From assembly GCF_036884655.1 (NCBI RefSeq), contig NC_088347.1, positions 18,656,001-18,720,000 of the forward strand: a DNA stretch of 64,000 nucleotides, read 5' to 3'. Origin of the DNA: Musa acuminata AAA Group (Eukaryota > Streptophyta > Magnoliopsida > Zingiberales > Musaceae). Below are positions 44,863 to 55,919 of this stretch, one piece after another (the first letter of the stretch is position 1; each line of letters begins with the position of its first letter). The notes under the pieces are model-generated. The model was not told the origin of the DNA. It ran no database searches and saw only the letters and a list, made by a program, of their open reading frames with translations. The translations under genes were made by a program, and so were the position numbers.

Positions 44863-46769
44863 ATTATACCCCCGGATCATCATTGAAAACACAATTTGGG
44901 ATACTTTTTGATGTATTTGATCATCATAAATAAATAGATAGAGATATGACCCTTAGTTAAACAAATCTGAGAATATATATATATATACATATATATTATA
45001 TCCTTTATGAATCATCAGAGCTTTGAGTAACAACTTGATCTGATTCATAAGGAATTTACCAAAATTTCAGTATGAGCAGTCAAATAATGTACAAATGTGA
45101 TCGACTAGATTAGTACAATGTGCTATAGGAACTCGCACGACTGCAATCCTATTGCTCAGAAGGTGCAACGTTGAGTCAACTGATCGTTTCAACCACAACT
45201 CATTGAAAAGTGTTCTATGGAAATAATATTGCAGTCAATTATAATATAGCTTCTTCCTGATCTTCAGAGACTAATTTTTCTTAAAAATTATGACCACTTG
45301 ATGCCTCTTTAAATTTTTCATGTACCATATCCTTCTAAACTTAAGAATATAATCATAAGATTCGGATATATTTTTTACCATTAATAGGAATAATAACAAA
45401 AATAACAATATACTATATATTTCAACTATTTGAGGTCTGACTACATGAATCTTTGTCTAATAATTAACTAACTAAATTATGGATAAAATTACTGATTAAG
45501 AAAAAATAAATCACACAAGGCCTATTATCTCTTTCACAAGATAACTATTTGGTTGATTCCTCTAATGCTACCTATCTAGTTTAACAAATTATAAATAGAT
45601 ATACCAATTAATTATACCTAAAGATATTTGTTAAAGTGCCAAAAATAAAAGAAAGAAGGGGAAGGCCTCCATTTTACAGAGGGTAAGTGCATAACCTCAT
45701 CCTTGTGGGCAAAAAGACTAATCCCATAAATCAAATCTTGGCAACGTGGATTACAAAAAGAAAAATCTTCAGATGATACTTAGGATAGCCTCGTTAAAGG
45801 CCTAAGAACTAAATTTAATAAAAAATATTATAAATAGACTCCAGTCGTCATTAATAAAATTAATCCTTTCAATTAATTTGACTCTGGCCGTTGACATTTT
45901 GTTCTCGAGAGAGCTGTAGCATCGATATTCCAAACTTTAACTGACATTTTAGTGACTCCCTTCATCTCATACTTGTAGACTTCTTCTCCCTTTCCATGAC
46001 AAGGGCAACAGATTATCCACATGAGAAAAGTGGCAAAGGCTCCTCTCCCTCTCTCTCTCTCATACCCTCTATTATCCACCTGAATAAAAGATATATGTCA
46101 CGAGTTAGGTCATTCACCATCACAGACATGAATCTTCTTTGCAAAATGATACAAGTAATTATAAGGCCAACTCTAAAATCTTCTTTGAAGTTTTTGCATG
46201 GACGACAAATAATATGCCTTAAAGTTATAAGCAACCCAATCGTACAAACAAATCTCACCAATGTCACTTGGACATTGAGATACGTAAGCCAAGACCTGCT
46301 CAAATAAGACAATGAGATGAATCGGAATTTGTCTTTGCACATTGCTTAGGCATTACATTCTATCAACTTCCATTAATACCATACCAAAAATAAAAAATAA
46401 AGAAAACATATAACATACCAAGTGGGTGTATGTTACATTGTTAATCACAACCTCAGTAGATCCTGTCAAGAATCACATTCGTGATTAAAAAAATGAAGCT
46501 CTATCTCTTGTAAAAGATGGGTTACACCCAAAAGAAATATGTCACTGATAGATATCAAACGTGATTGCAGTTTAGTCGATCATGGTATGTCCAATCAGAT
46601 CAACACCAACCATTTTACCAAGTTATGCAATCAAAAAACAAGTTAAGGAGTAACCAAAAACCATGCAAAGGGTGGCATGGAACAGAAAATACATATGATA
46701 TAATTTTCTATGGCAATACAATTTTCTGCTTTAACAGCTTATTACGTTTATTCATTCTAAGTCAAAGAA
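44863..46769. other. AT-rich intergenic region
   Basis: No gene, RNA or element is recognised. Short frames only; a TA/CATA run lies at about 44975-44998. Confidence 0.5.
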
Positions 46770-47147
46770 TGTTAGAATACGTGACCCGTTTATAATTGAA
46801 TAAGATATATAATAGAATAACTAATTGGGTTCCGTTTAGTTAAGACTAAGTCCACTACGGAACGATTCCTCGGAGATATCCTTGATGGGAGGAAATCTTC
46901 TGAGATCTCATCGTAACGTTGACACGTCCCCAAAACCCTCTCCTCAAATCCTGTTAAAAGATAGGAAGAGAGGAGAAATTGTCTACTCTCGGTACTCCCT
47001 GTAGATTCCGCAACGCGATCGGATTGACGGAGCCTGCAGCAATCTAGTAGGCATCGTATAATTAGATCTATGCATTGATTTCAATCATGACATTTAGGTT
47101 ATTTTCGCATTAATGACATAGTATAATTACATATCTTTATGCTTACA
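46770..47147 (+). repeat. 5' LTR of copia D
   Basis: TGTTAGAATACGTG...ATGCTTACA. It retains the central segment (about 46908-47058) that is missing from the 3' LTR. Confidence 0.85.
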
Positions 47148-47297
47148 ATTGGTTTCAGAGTCCGGTTTTTGAAATCATGCATTAGATCTGTAAATTAATT
47201 TACGATGCATAATTACCTTTATCTTCCAAGAACTGCTAAGCAGTAATGGTCGCCGTCGACCTCGCTGCAAATCTGTGGTTACATCGAGTAGCGTGTG

Positions 47298-47540
47298 CAT
47301 CACAGAACCCGTCCCATATGCGGACATCATAGAACCCATCCCATATGCGGACATCATAGAACCCGTCCCATATGCGGACATCATAGAATCCGCCCCATAT
47401 GTGGACATCACATAACTTGTCCCATATGCGGGCATTACATAACCCGTCCACGTGACGGCATTACAGAACCTGTCCACGTGACGACATCACAGAACTCCGT
47501 CCGTGCGACGGCATCACAGAACCCCAGTCGCACACGGCCA
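47298..47540. repeat. 27-bp tandem array in the D leader
   Basis: About nine copies of CATCATAGAACCCGTCCCAT plus ATGCGGA, the later ones diverging to CCACGTGACGG. The period is 26-27 bp. Confidence 0.85.
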
Positions 47541-47905
47541 AAATCCGTCCATGCGACCGTCGGCCGCACGCAGGCAGACAGCCCAGGTGGCGGCCATGCG
47601 TGAGTTGGCTGTGCACAGGCGGCGGCTGCGTGCTGGCAGCAGCCACCCGCGGGCAGGAACCGCCGCAGCGGCAGCGGCCGCGCGTGAGCAGTAGCAGCCC
47701 CACGGCGGCAGCGCCGTGGCGGCAATGGCCGCGCGTAGGCTAGAACTACTGTTGGCAATCGCGCACAGGCGGTCGCTGGTAGTCACGCACAGGCGGTCGC
47801 TGGCAGCCGCGCATAGGCGGCAGCCCGCAGCCGCGTACAGGCGGCAGCCGCGCACAAGCGGCAGCGCCGCTCGCGCAGGCGGCGACGGCAGCGATGGCAG
47901 ATTAG
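47541..47905. repeat. GC-rich block with 24-bp repeats in the D leader
   Basis: A CGG/CAG-rich block, strongly GC-rich against AT-rich surroundings. From about 47757 to 47880, five copies of GCGCACAGGCGGTCGCTGGC-like units recur every 17-26 bp. The run ends abruptly at the AT-rich segment beginning near 47905. Confidence 0.75.
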
Positions 47906-48398
47906 GGTTTTGGCATATTTACGTTTTTGCCCTCGAGGCTAGGGTTTTGAGCAAATTACAGTTTTACCCTTTGAAAATATCGTAATTATAGTTTATGTTC
48001 TGTCAACATATTTACGGTTTTGCCCTCGGGGCTACTTTCTGCCAAATTACAGTTCTGCCATTTGCATATTTTCGATTTATATCCTATCAAATATTTTCGG
48101 TTTTTATCATTATGAAATTGAGAAATTTAGGTTATATTCTCAATTATAAAAATTGATAAATATCATTTATTATAATTATGATTAATTTTAATCATGATTA
48201 TATTTTTGATTATTTGATTGGATTTAATTTTGATTAAAAAAAACTATAAATTATGATTTATTTTATGGTTTTCTCATATGAATTATTCATTATATATGTG
48301 GTAAATAAAATTAAAAATCCAATTATTGTTTTTTGGAATTTTCATTTATTTATTCACATGTATATGCTTGAAATTATCATATGAGTTTTATTAAAGTT

Positions 48399-48776
48399 CA
48401 ATAATTATTATGGTTATTTTATTATTGAATTGTTTTGCATTAATGTTCAATAATTATTATTGTTATTTTATTATTTAACTGTTTTGCATTATTATTCAAT
48501 AATTATTATGGTTATTTATTATTGAATTGTTTTACATTAATATTCAATAATAATTATTATTCTTTATTATTGAATTGCTTTGCATTAATGTTCAATAATT
48601 GTTATGGTTATTTATTATTGAACTGCTTTATATTAAATTTCAATAATTATTATTGTTATTTATTATTGAATTGCTTTGCATTAAATGTTCAGTAATTGTT
48701 ATGGTTATTTATTATTGAACTGCTTTACATAAATGTTCAATAATTATTATTGTTATTTTATTATTGAACTGCTTAG
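48399..48776. repeat. 48-bp AT-rich array with alternating units in the D leader
   Basis: Eight tandem copies begin CAATAATTATTAT and end TTGCATTAATGTT-like. Copies alternate between TATGGTTATT and TATTGTTATT (or TATTCTTT) forms, giving a 97-bp dimer repeated four times. Confidence 0.8.
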
Positions 48777-49344
48777 CAAAATTAAAGAAATATTGATGAA
48801 TATTATTTGTAATTTATTTCCTTAAGTTTTATATGACTAGTAGTTGCGCATGGGATGAAAAACTTTTGTGATATGAATTACAATAAAAGTTTTGTCATTT
48901 TATAGGATATTTTTATTTTATATTATTGCATTAGTCTTGTAGCCACCAAAGTGACCTAGACTAATGACTTATTAAATGATATTAAAGAAACAATATTAAT
49001 GATGACATATATAATTATGAGATTTAGATAATCCCAAAGGAGAATCTAATTCAAATAATTATGTGATGGGGTAGGATGATACTATTTTAGATATCCTTGC
49101 AGTTAGGGTTGTATATCCAAAGGTAACAATACCTATTCCTCAAGGATGGTATCAGTCCTCCAAAAATATTCTTGAGTGAACACTAGATATGTCAATATTT
49201 CACCCAAAGGTATAATATAGATGATATCAATAGTTCATCAATTTTTTGACAAACTCAAAGCATTAATGTTGTTATATATCTTTTTGCAGTGGTACTTCCA
49301 TATATACATTCATATGCTTCAAGTGTCCCTGTACTATCTGGATC

Positions 49345-52300
49345 AAATTATTCAGAATGATTAGAGCATGTGCAATTCACACTGGGTGTATTAGATCTTG
49401 ATCTAGCATTACTTGTTGAAAAGCCTGCAGACTTGACTGATGAAAGTACTGCATAACAAGTTAATGAAATAAAGACTTGGGAAAGATCTGATAGGCTTAG
49501 TTTAATGTTCATAAGAATGACAATTGCAAATAACATAAAGACTTCGTTACCGATTGCAACTAGCGCAAAGGAATATTTAAAGGTTATTGAAGACAGATTT
49601 AAATATGTTGACAAGTCATTGGCTGGCATATTGATGAAAGAATTGACTACAGCTCAGTATGATGGTACTCGAGAAATTCAGGATCATATCCTCAATATGG
49701 CTGACAAAGCTGCAAAACTTAAAACATTAGGCATGAATGTTGATGAATCTTTCCTTGTGCAATTTATTCTTAATTCTCTTCCTTCTCAGTTTGGCCCATT
49801 CAAGATTCACTACAATACAAATAAAGATAAGTGGGACTTGAATGAGTTGACTAGCATGTGTGTTCAGGAAGAATTGAGATTAAGGCAGGAAAATTCATAA
49901 AATGTCATGACGACTACTCAAGGAGGTGATAATAAGAAAAGAAAGTTGAAGCATCATCCATCAAAGAGATTTGCTAAGTCTGGAAATGTTAAACAGACTA
50001 ATGAAAAGAAAGCCTTTACTGTAAAGTGCTTCTTTTGTGGCAAGAAAGGACATGTGAAGAAGGATTGCAATAAACGCAAGACTTGGTTCGAAAAGAAAGG
50101 TATTAACTCGACCTTTGTATATTTCGAATCAAACATTACAGAAGTTCTTTCTAACACTTGGTGGATTGATTCCGGTGCTTCAACTCATATTACAAATAAC
50201 ATGTAGGGATTCCTTTCAATTCGGAAACCAAAAGAATATGAAAGATTCATTATGAGAAATCGTCTTAAAACGAAAGTGATATCAATGGGAACTTATCGTC
50301 TACGCTTAGAGACGGGTCACTTGATGGATCTTGTTGACACATGTTATGTTCCTACAATTTCTAGAAATTTGATTTCTCTTTCTAGAATTGATGAGTTGGG
50401 ATATTGTATTTCTTTTGGTAGTGGCAAACTCAGCATATTTTACGATTCAATAAAAGTTGGTTCTGGAATTCTTTGTGATGGTTTGTACAGAATTAATTTA
50501 GATCTTGAGTTTACAAAGACACTAATGACTCTGCAATCAAATGTTGGATTGAAACGTAGTTTCAATAATGAAAGATCTTCTATATTGTGGCATAGACGAT
50601 TGGGGCATATCTCAAGGAAAGAATTGAAAGATTAGTGAAGGATAATATTTTGGAACATTTAGACTTCACTGATTTTGATATTTGTATAGATTGCATAAAG
50701 GGAAAGCAAACTAAACAAATAAAGAAAAATGCCACAAGAAGTAAAGAACTCCTTGAGATTATTCATACTGATATCTGCGGACCACTCCATATTTCTTGTT
50801 TTAGTGGAGAAAAATATTTCATTACATTTATAGATGATCTGTCCAGATATGACAAAGTTTATCTAATACATGAAAAGTCTCAAGTCATTGATATTCTTGA
50901 AGTATACATAAATGAGGTTGAGAGACAATTAGATAGAAAAGTTAAAATTGTCAGATCTGATAGAGGTGGTGAATTTTATGACAGATATGATAGATCTGGT
51001 CAGAATATTGGTCCTTTTGCTAGATTCCTAGAACAACGGGGTATTTATGCTTAATATGCATTACCAGGTGTGCCACAGCAGAACGGTGTTGCTGAAAGGC
51101 GAAATCGTACTCTGATGGATATGGTTAGGAGCATGATGAGTTATTCCTCTATACCTGAGTCGATGTGGGGTGAAGCTCTTAGGACAACTATGTACATCTT
51201 GAACAGGGTTCCTAGTAAGTCAGTTTCATCGACTCCATTTGAGTTATGGACTGGTAGGAAACCCAGTCTGAGACATCTACATATATGGGGATGTCCTGCA
51301 GAGATAAGAGTATTCAATCCACATGAAAAGAAATTGGATCCAAGAACTATTTCAGGATATTTTATTGGTTATCCAGAAAAATATAAGGGATACATATTTT
51401 ATTGCCCTAATCATAGTATGAGAATAGTAGAATCTGGTAATGCAAAATTCATAGAAAATGGCGAAATCAATGGGAGTGAAAAATCTCAAAGGGTTAATTT
51501 TGATATTGAGGAGATTCAGGTTAATTCTCCCATATCATCTCTTGTCCGAGAGATTATTGTTCCTCAAATCAATGAGAGTATTGATGAGGGTGAACAACAA
51601 AATAACATCCAAGAACTCTCACATGATGTTGATGTCGCCGCTGATGATCTTGTAAAACAATCACAATTGGCAAATTTGAGAAGATCTCAAAGGAAAAGGA
51701 AACATGTCATTTCTGATGATTATGTTGTATATCTACAAGAATCAGATTATGATATAGGAATAAAAAGAGACCCCTTATCGTTTTCACAAGCCATAGAAAG
51801 TAACGATTCTGAAAAATAGTATGATGCAATGAAAGAAGAGTTAAAATCAATGGTACATAATGATGTTTGGGATCTCGTTGAATTGCCTAATGATTGTAAA
51901 AGAGTCGGTTGTAAATGAGTCTTTAAGACAAAACGTGACTCAACGGGCAATATCGAACAATATAAAGCTAAACTTGTGGCCAAAGGTTTTTCTCAGAAGG
52001 AAGGCATCGACTATAATGAGACTTTTTCTCCTATTTCTAAAAAGGACTCATTAAGAATCGTTATGACATTAGTAGCTCATTATGATCTTGAGTTGCATCA
52101 AATGGATGTAAAAACGACATTTCTGAATGAGGATCCGGATGAGGAAATCTATATGGAACAACCCGAAGGATTCATAGAAAAGGGAAAAGAAAGTTGGGCT
52201 TGTAAACTTAAGAAATCCATTTATGGCCTTAAACAAGCTTCCAGACAATGGTATATAAAGTTTCATAATACCATTACTTCCTTCGGATTTAAGGAAAACA

Positions 52301-53267
52301 CTGTTGATCAGTGTATATACCTAAAGGTAAGTGGGAGCAAGTTTATTATATTGATCTTATATGTGGATGATATTTTACTTGCTAGTAGTGATCTTGGTTT
52401 ATTGCACGAAACCAAGATATTTCTCAACAAGAACTTTAAGATGGTTGATATGAATGAGGCATCCTATGTCATTGGCATTGAGATATTCAGGGATAGATCT
52501 CAAGGATTATTAGGATTATCTTAGAAAGGATATATTGATCGTATCTTAGAGAGATTTAATATGCAGCTTTGCTCAACTAATGATGTACCTATTACTAAAG
52601 GTGAAAAATTCAGTCAAAACCAGTGCCCAAGAAATGACTTAGAAAAGAATCAAATGAAGAATATTCCTTATGGATGCGTAGTTGAAAGTCTACTATATAC
52701 TCAAACCTATACAAGACCAGATATCAGTTTTGCAGTTGCAATGCTGGGAAGATATCAAAGCAACCCAGGAATGGAACATTGGAAAGCTGCAAAGAAAGTA
52801 ATGAGATATCTGCAAGGGACAAAAGATTATATGCTCACATACAGGAGATCTGATCAGCTTGAAGTAACTGTATATTCAGATGCTGATTTTGCAAATTACC
52901 TCGACAATAGGAAGTCCACTTCAGGATTTGTATTTATGTTAGCTGGTGGGGCAATTTCTTGGAAAAGTGCAAAGCAATCGCTTATTGCATCATCAACAAT
53001 GGAAGCTGAATTTGTGGCATGCTTTGAGGCCACAAATCAAGCTTTATGGCTGCGAAATTTTATCTCAGGACTTGGTGTGATAACACCGCAGTAATTTTCT
53101 TCTCTAAGAATGGCAAGTACTCTAGTGGTTCCAAGCACATTGAGATAAAGTACTTGATGGTTAGAGAAAGAGTCAAGAAACAGCAAGTGTCAATTGAGAA
53201 CTTGAGCACCACTATGATGATTGCTGATCCATTGACAAAAGCTTTACAGTGCAAAATATTCAAATAA
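49345..53267 (+). pseudogene. Copia D gag-pol with all domains but several stops
   Basis: Domains in order: gag (49345-49900, UBN2-like), zinc knuckle CFFCGKKGHVKKDC (50027-50068), protease WWIDSGASTHI (about 50160), integrase (HRRLGHIS near 50590, DICGPLH near 50770, [13 protein letters not shown] near 51070), RT (KQASRQWYIKF near 52230; YVDDILLAS near 52361, catalytic Asp pair intact) and RNase H (DADFANYLDNRKSTSGF near 52878). Stops interrupt it near 50203, 51052, 51819, 51918 and 52522, and there are frameshifts near 50635 and 53090. It is the most complete pol in the window. Confidence 0.9.
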
Positions 53268-53745
53268 CATGTTCTTAGAATGGGGCTTGTGAGCAAGTCA
53301 TAAAGGATATGGTGATGCACGTTTACGTGGATACTATTATTGATATTTTACTTAATTAAAGTTATATGTTTCTGCTATCCTGTTTATATTTATGTTTATG
53401 CATATTATGGTTGAATGTAATAACAGGATTGTCTTGACAAGATAAATTACAGGGGTCATTATGGACTATGTTAGAAAAGACTAACAATGTTGTGGTACAT
53501 AGAAGCGAGTATGACATTGATGAAATACAACTGCTATGACTCGCATTGATAGTTGGACTTAATATAGTATTATTGTGATTATTGGACTTATTGGCTTATT
53601 TTTAAAACATGACCATGTATAAAATGCTTTTCAAAATTTTTTTGGAATCCAATTAGGTAAAATTGTTTTCAAACAAATTTTGTTTTGTTTGTTTTGATTT
53701 TGTATCTCTTTTATATCTTATCAATTAATGGGCCAAGTGGGAGAA

Positions 53746-53976
53746 TGTTAGAATATGTGGCCCTTTTATAATTAAATAAGATATATAATAGAATAACTAA
53801 TTGGGTTCGGTTCAGATATTTTAGTTAAGACTAAGTCCACTACGGAACGTATCTCCTTGATGGGAGGAAATCTTCTGAGATCTCATATAATTAGATCTAT
53901 GCATTGATTTCAATCCTGACATTTATGTTATTTTCGCATTAATGACATAGCATAATTAAATATCTTTATGCTTACA
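53746..53976 (+). repeat. 3' LTR of copia D, internally deleted
   Basis: A direct repeat of the 5' LTR that jumps from TCTGAGATCTCAT straight to ATAATTAGATC, losing about 150 bp. Confidence 0.85.
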
Positions 53977-53981
53977 AACAA

Positions 53982-55278
53982 ATCACCTATCGGTTGAAGT
54001 ATGTTTTCCTTATCTCTGCAGCATGCTCGAGACAGAATACAGTCGGGAAGAATCTTTGTCGGATCCTTGCATAACTAATGCTGTGGACCTCGTCAATTTT
54101 AGATCAACGTTTTCTTAATTCTGGATGTATCAAAGCAGTTTTTACTGGCACAATTCGGCTGCCACAGATTTCACGGTTGACAGGGAGATCTTTGAAAACG
54201 CAAGTTAAATTTCCCATCTTTCAGCTACTGTAATGATCATCTTCATCAATTTATCGAATAGATGCACTCACTAATTTATTTTCTAAATAAGATGGCACTC
54301 CCTAATTTCTCATTCTCTGGTTGATCTGGGCTATTGAACTCTGATTCCATTTGACATTTGTCATCAGCAGCAGCACTGATATTATGTCCATTTAAATTAT
54401 CTGAAATATCAGCAGAATGAGAACCTATCAATATCAATTTGGTTGTCATATTTCAATCTCCCTTGAATAAATGATTTGGGGTTCTGCTGCAGTTCCAAAG
54501 GGTTGACTGGCGTTACATGATGATTGACTCTTTTTCCGGATGGTTTTTATCAGAGCATCTAGACTTCTCACTTGGAACATCTGAAGAATCCTCCTCTCTT
54601 TTCCTTGTTTCTCTTTTCTTATATGAAACATGGAACAACAGGAATTCAGCTAAAGATAATGAATCGTGACATACACACCAAATTATAAAACTTCATGTAT
54701 GGCAATAAGAATATTTGTTTTTATAGAAAAAAATGAGGGAATAAAATTGTGTACTAGCAATAATATAAAAAAATAACCCCGCTCATGGCAAAAAAACTAA
54801 ATCTAGAGCTGATATTAGTTGCCGTCAGTTAATTTCTCCTTCTTCTGTTTTGCTTTTAGTTTCTCTTCCATGTAATTGGTGACTATACAAATCTGCCTTA
54901 CACATTTAACAATTTACACTTCACTTGGTATGATAATTAACTTTGGGAACAACAATGTCTTCAAGTAGACAAGTATCCTTCTCCTACAAGGACGAAAGCA
55001 ACGTACCACATAGGAATTGAGCTGAAAATCTCAGCGCATCAAGAAAGTTTGCATCTTCAAACGACAACATGCTGCTTTTTACCTAGAAAGAAGAAATTTG
55101 TATCCTAATCACATAGAAAGAAAAAATTTGTATCCTAATCATATAGAAAGAAAAAAGTAGACTAAAAATTCAACCAAAAAGCACGATCATCGGAGAGACA
55201 AAGGAAAAAAATTAAACCTTTGATGAGCAATTGGGCTATCAATCAATCTAGTGTTCCAAGACGCGACAAGGAAAAGAA
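53982..55278. other. Intergenic region between copia D and E
   Basis: AT-rich, no recognisable coding or RNA feature. A short tandem duplication of AGAAAGAAAAAATTTGTATCC-like sequence occurs at about 55083-55150. Confidence 0.5.
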
Positions 55279-55283
55279 AAAAT

Positions 55284-55875
55284 TATTGGGCTGACAATCC
55301 ATAGTGGGTTCAGCCCATAATAGGCTTTAGCAGCCCACAACTCACCCCCCATTTTTACTAAATCCTAAATCCAAATTAGGGGTGGGTGGTGGCTACGATT
55401 TGGTGAGGAGAAAACTACAGCAACGAGGAGAAAAATTGCATCAGCAACTTAATTCAAAAAGGGGCAGAAAAATAAGAGAATGAAAGAGAAAAAAACAAGG
55501 ACAACATAGAGAGTATGTTCTCAATCATCTAGGCAATGTTCTCATCTCAGGTTAGATCATATCTATAATAGATTCTTGTTATGATTATTTGAGGGAGAAT
55601 TTGGATACTGTGCATAGTGACGTAATCCTTGTGTCCTAGTTATTCTCTTGTGATTGTTGCTAGGGTCTTGGGCAAGAAATTAAGATTTGTATATTCATTA
55701 TTCTTATAGTGGTTTATCTCTAGTTTATCTCATGGTTTTTACCCTTCACATTGAGGAGTTTTTTACGTAAATCTAGGTATTCTATTTGATTGTGATTCCA
55801 TTTAATTCTGCTGCGTGTTATGGCTTGTTAGTATTTGTTCATATACAAAAGTTCGTTCTTCTTTATATTCCATCA
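55284..55875 (+). repeat. 5' LTR of copia E
   Basis: Begins TATTGGGCTGACAATCC and ends TATTCCATCA. Matches 59873-60452. Confidence 0.85.
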
Positions 55876-55919
55876 ACTAGTATCAGAGCAGGGTTTTGAT
55901 GATTTAATTGTTTGTGTTT

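Larger units (their letters stand above)
46770..53976 (+). mobile_element. Copia element D, full-length but decayed
   Basis: The element is 7207 bp with LTRs 46770-47147 (378 bp) and 53746-53976 (231 bp). The PBS (TTGGTTTCAGAGTCC) is at about 47149-47163, and a polypurine tract (CCAAGTGGGAGAA) precedes the right LTR. Flanking 5-mers are AAGAA (left) and AACAA (right), so a target duplication with one mismatch is plausible. The right LTR lacks about 150 bp that the left has. A 2.2-kb leader of tandem repeats separates PBS and gag. Confidence 0.88.
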
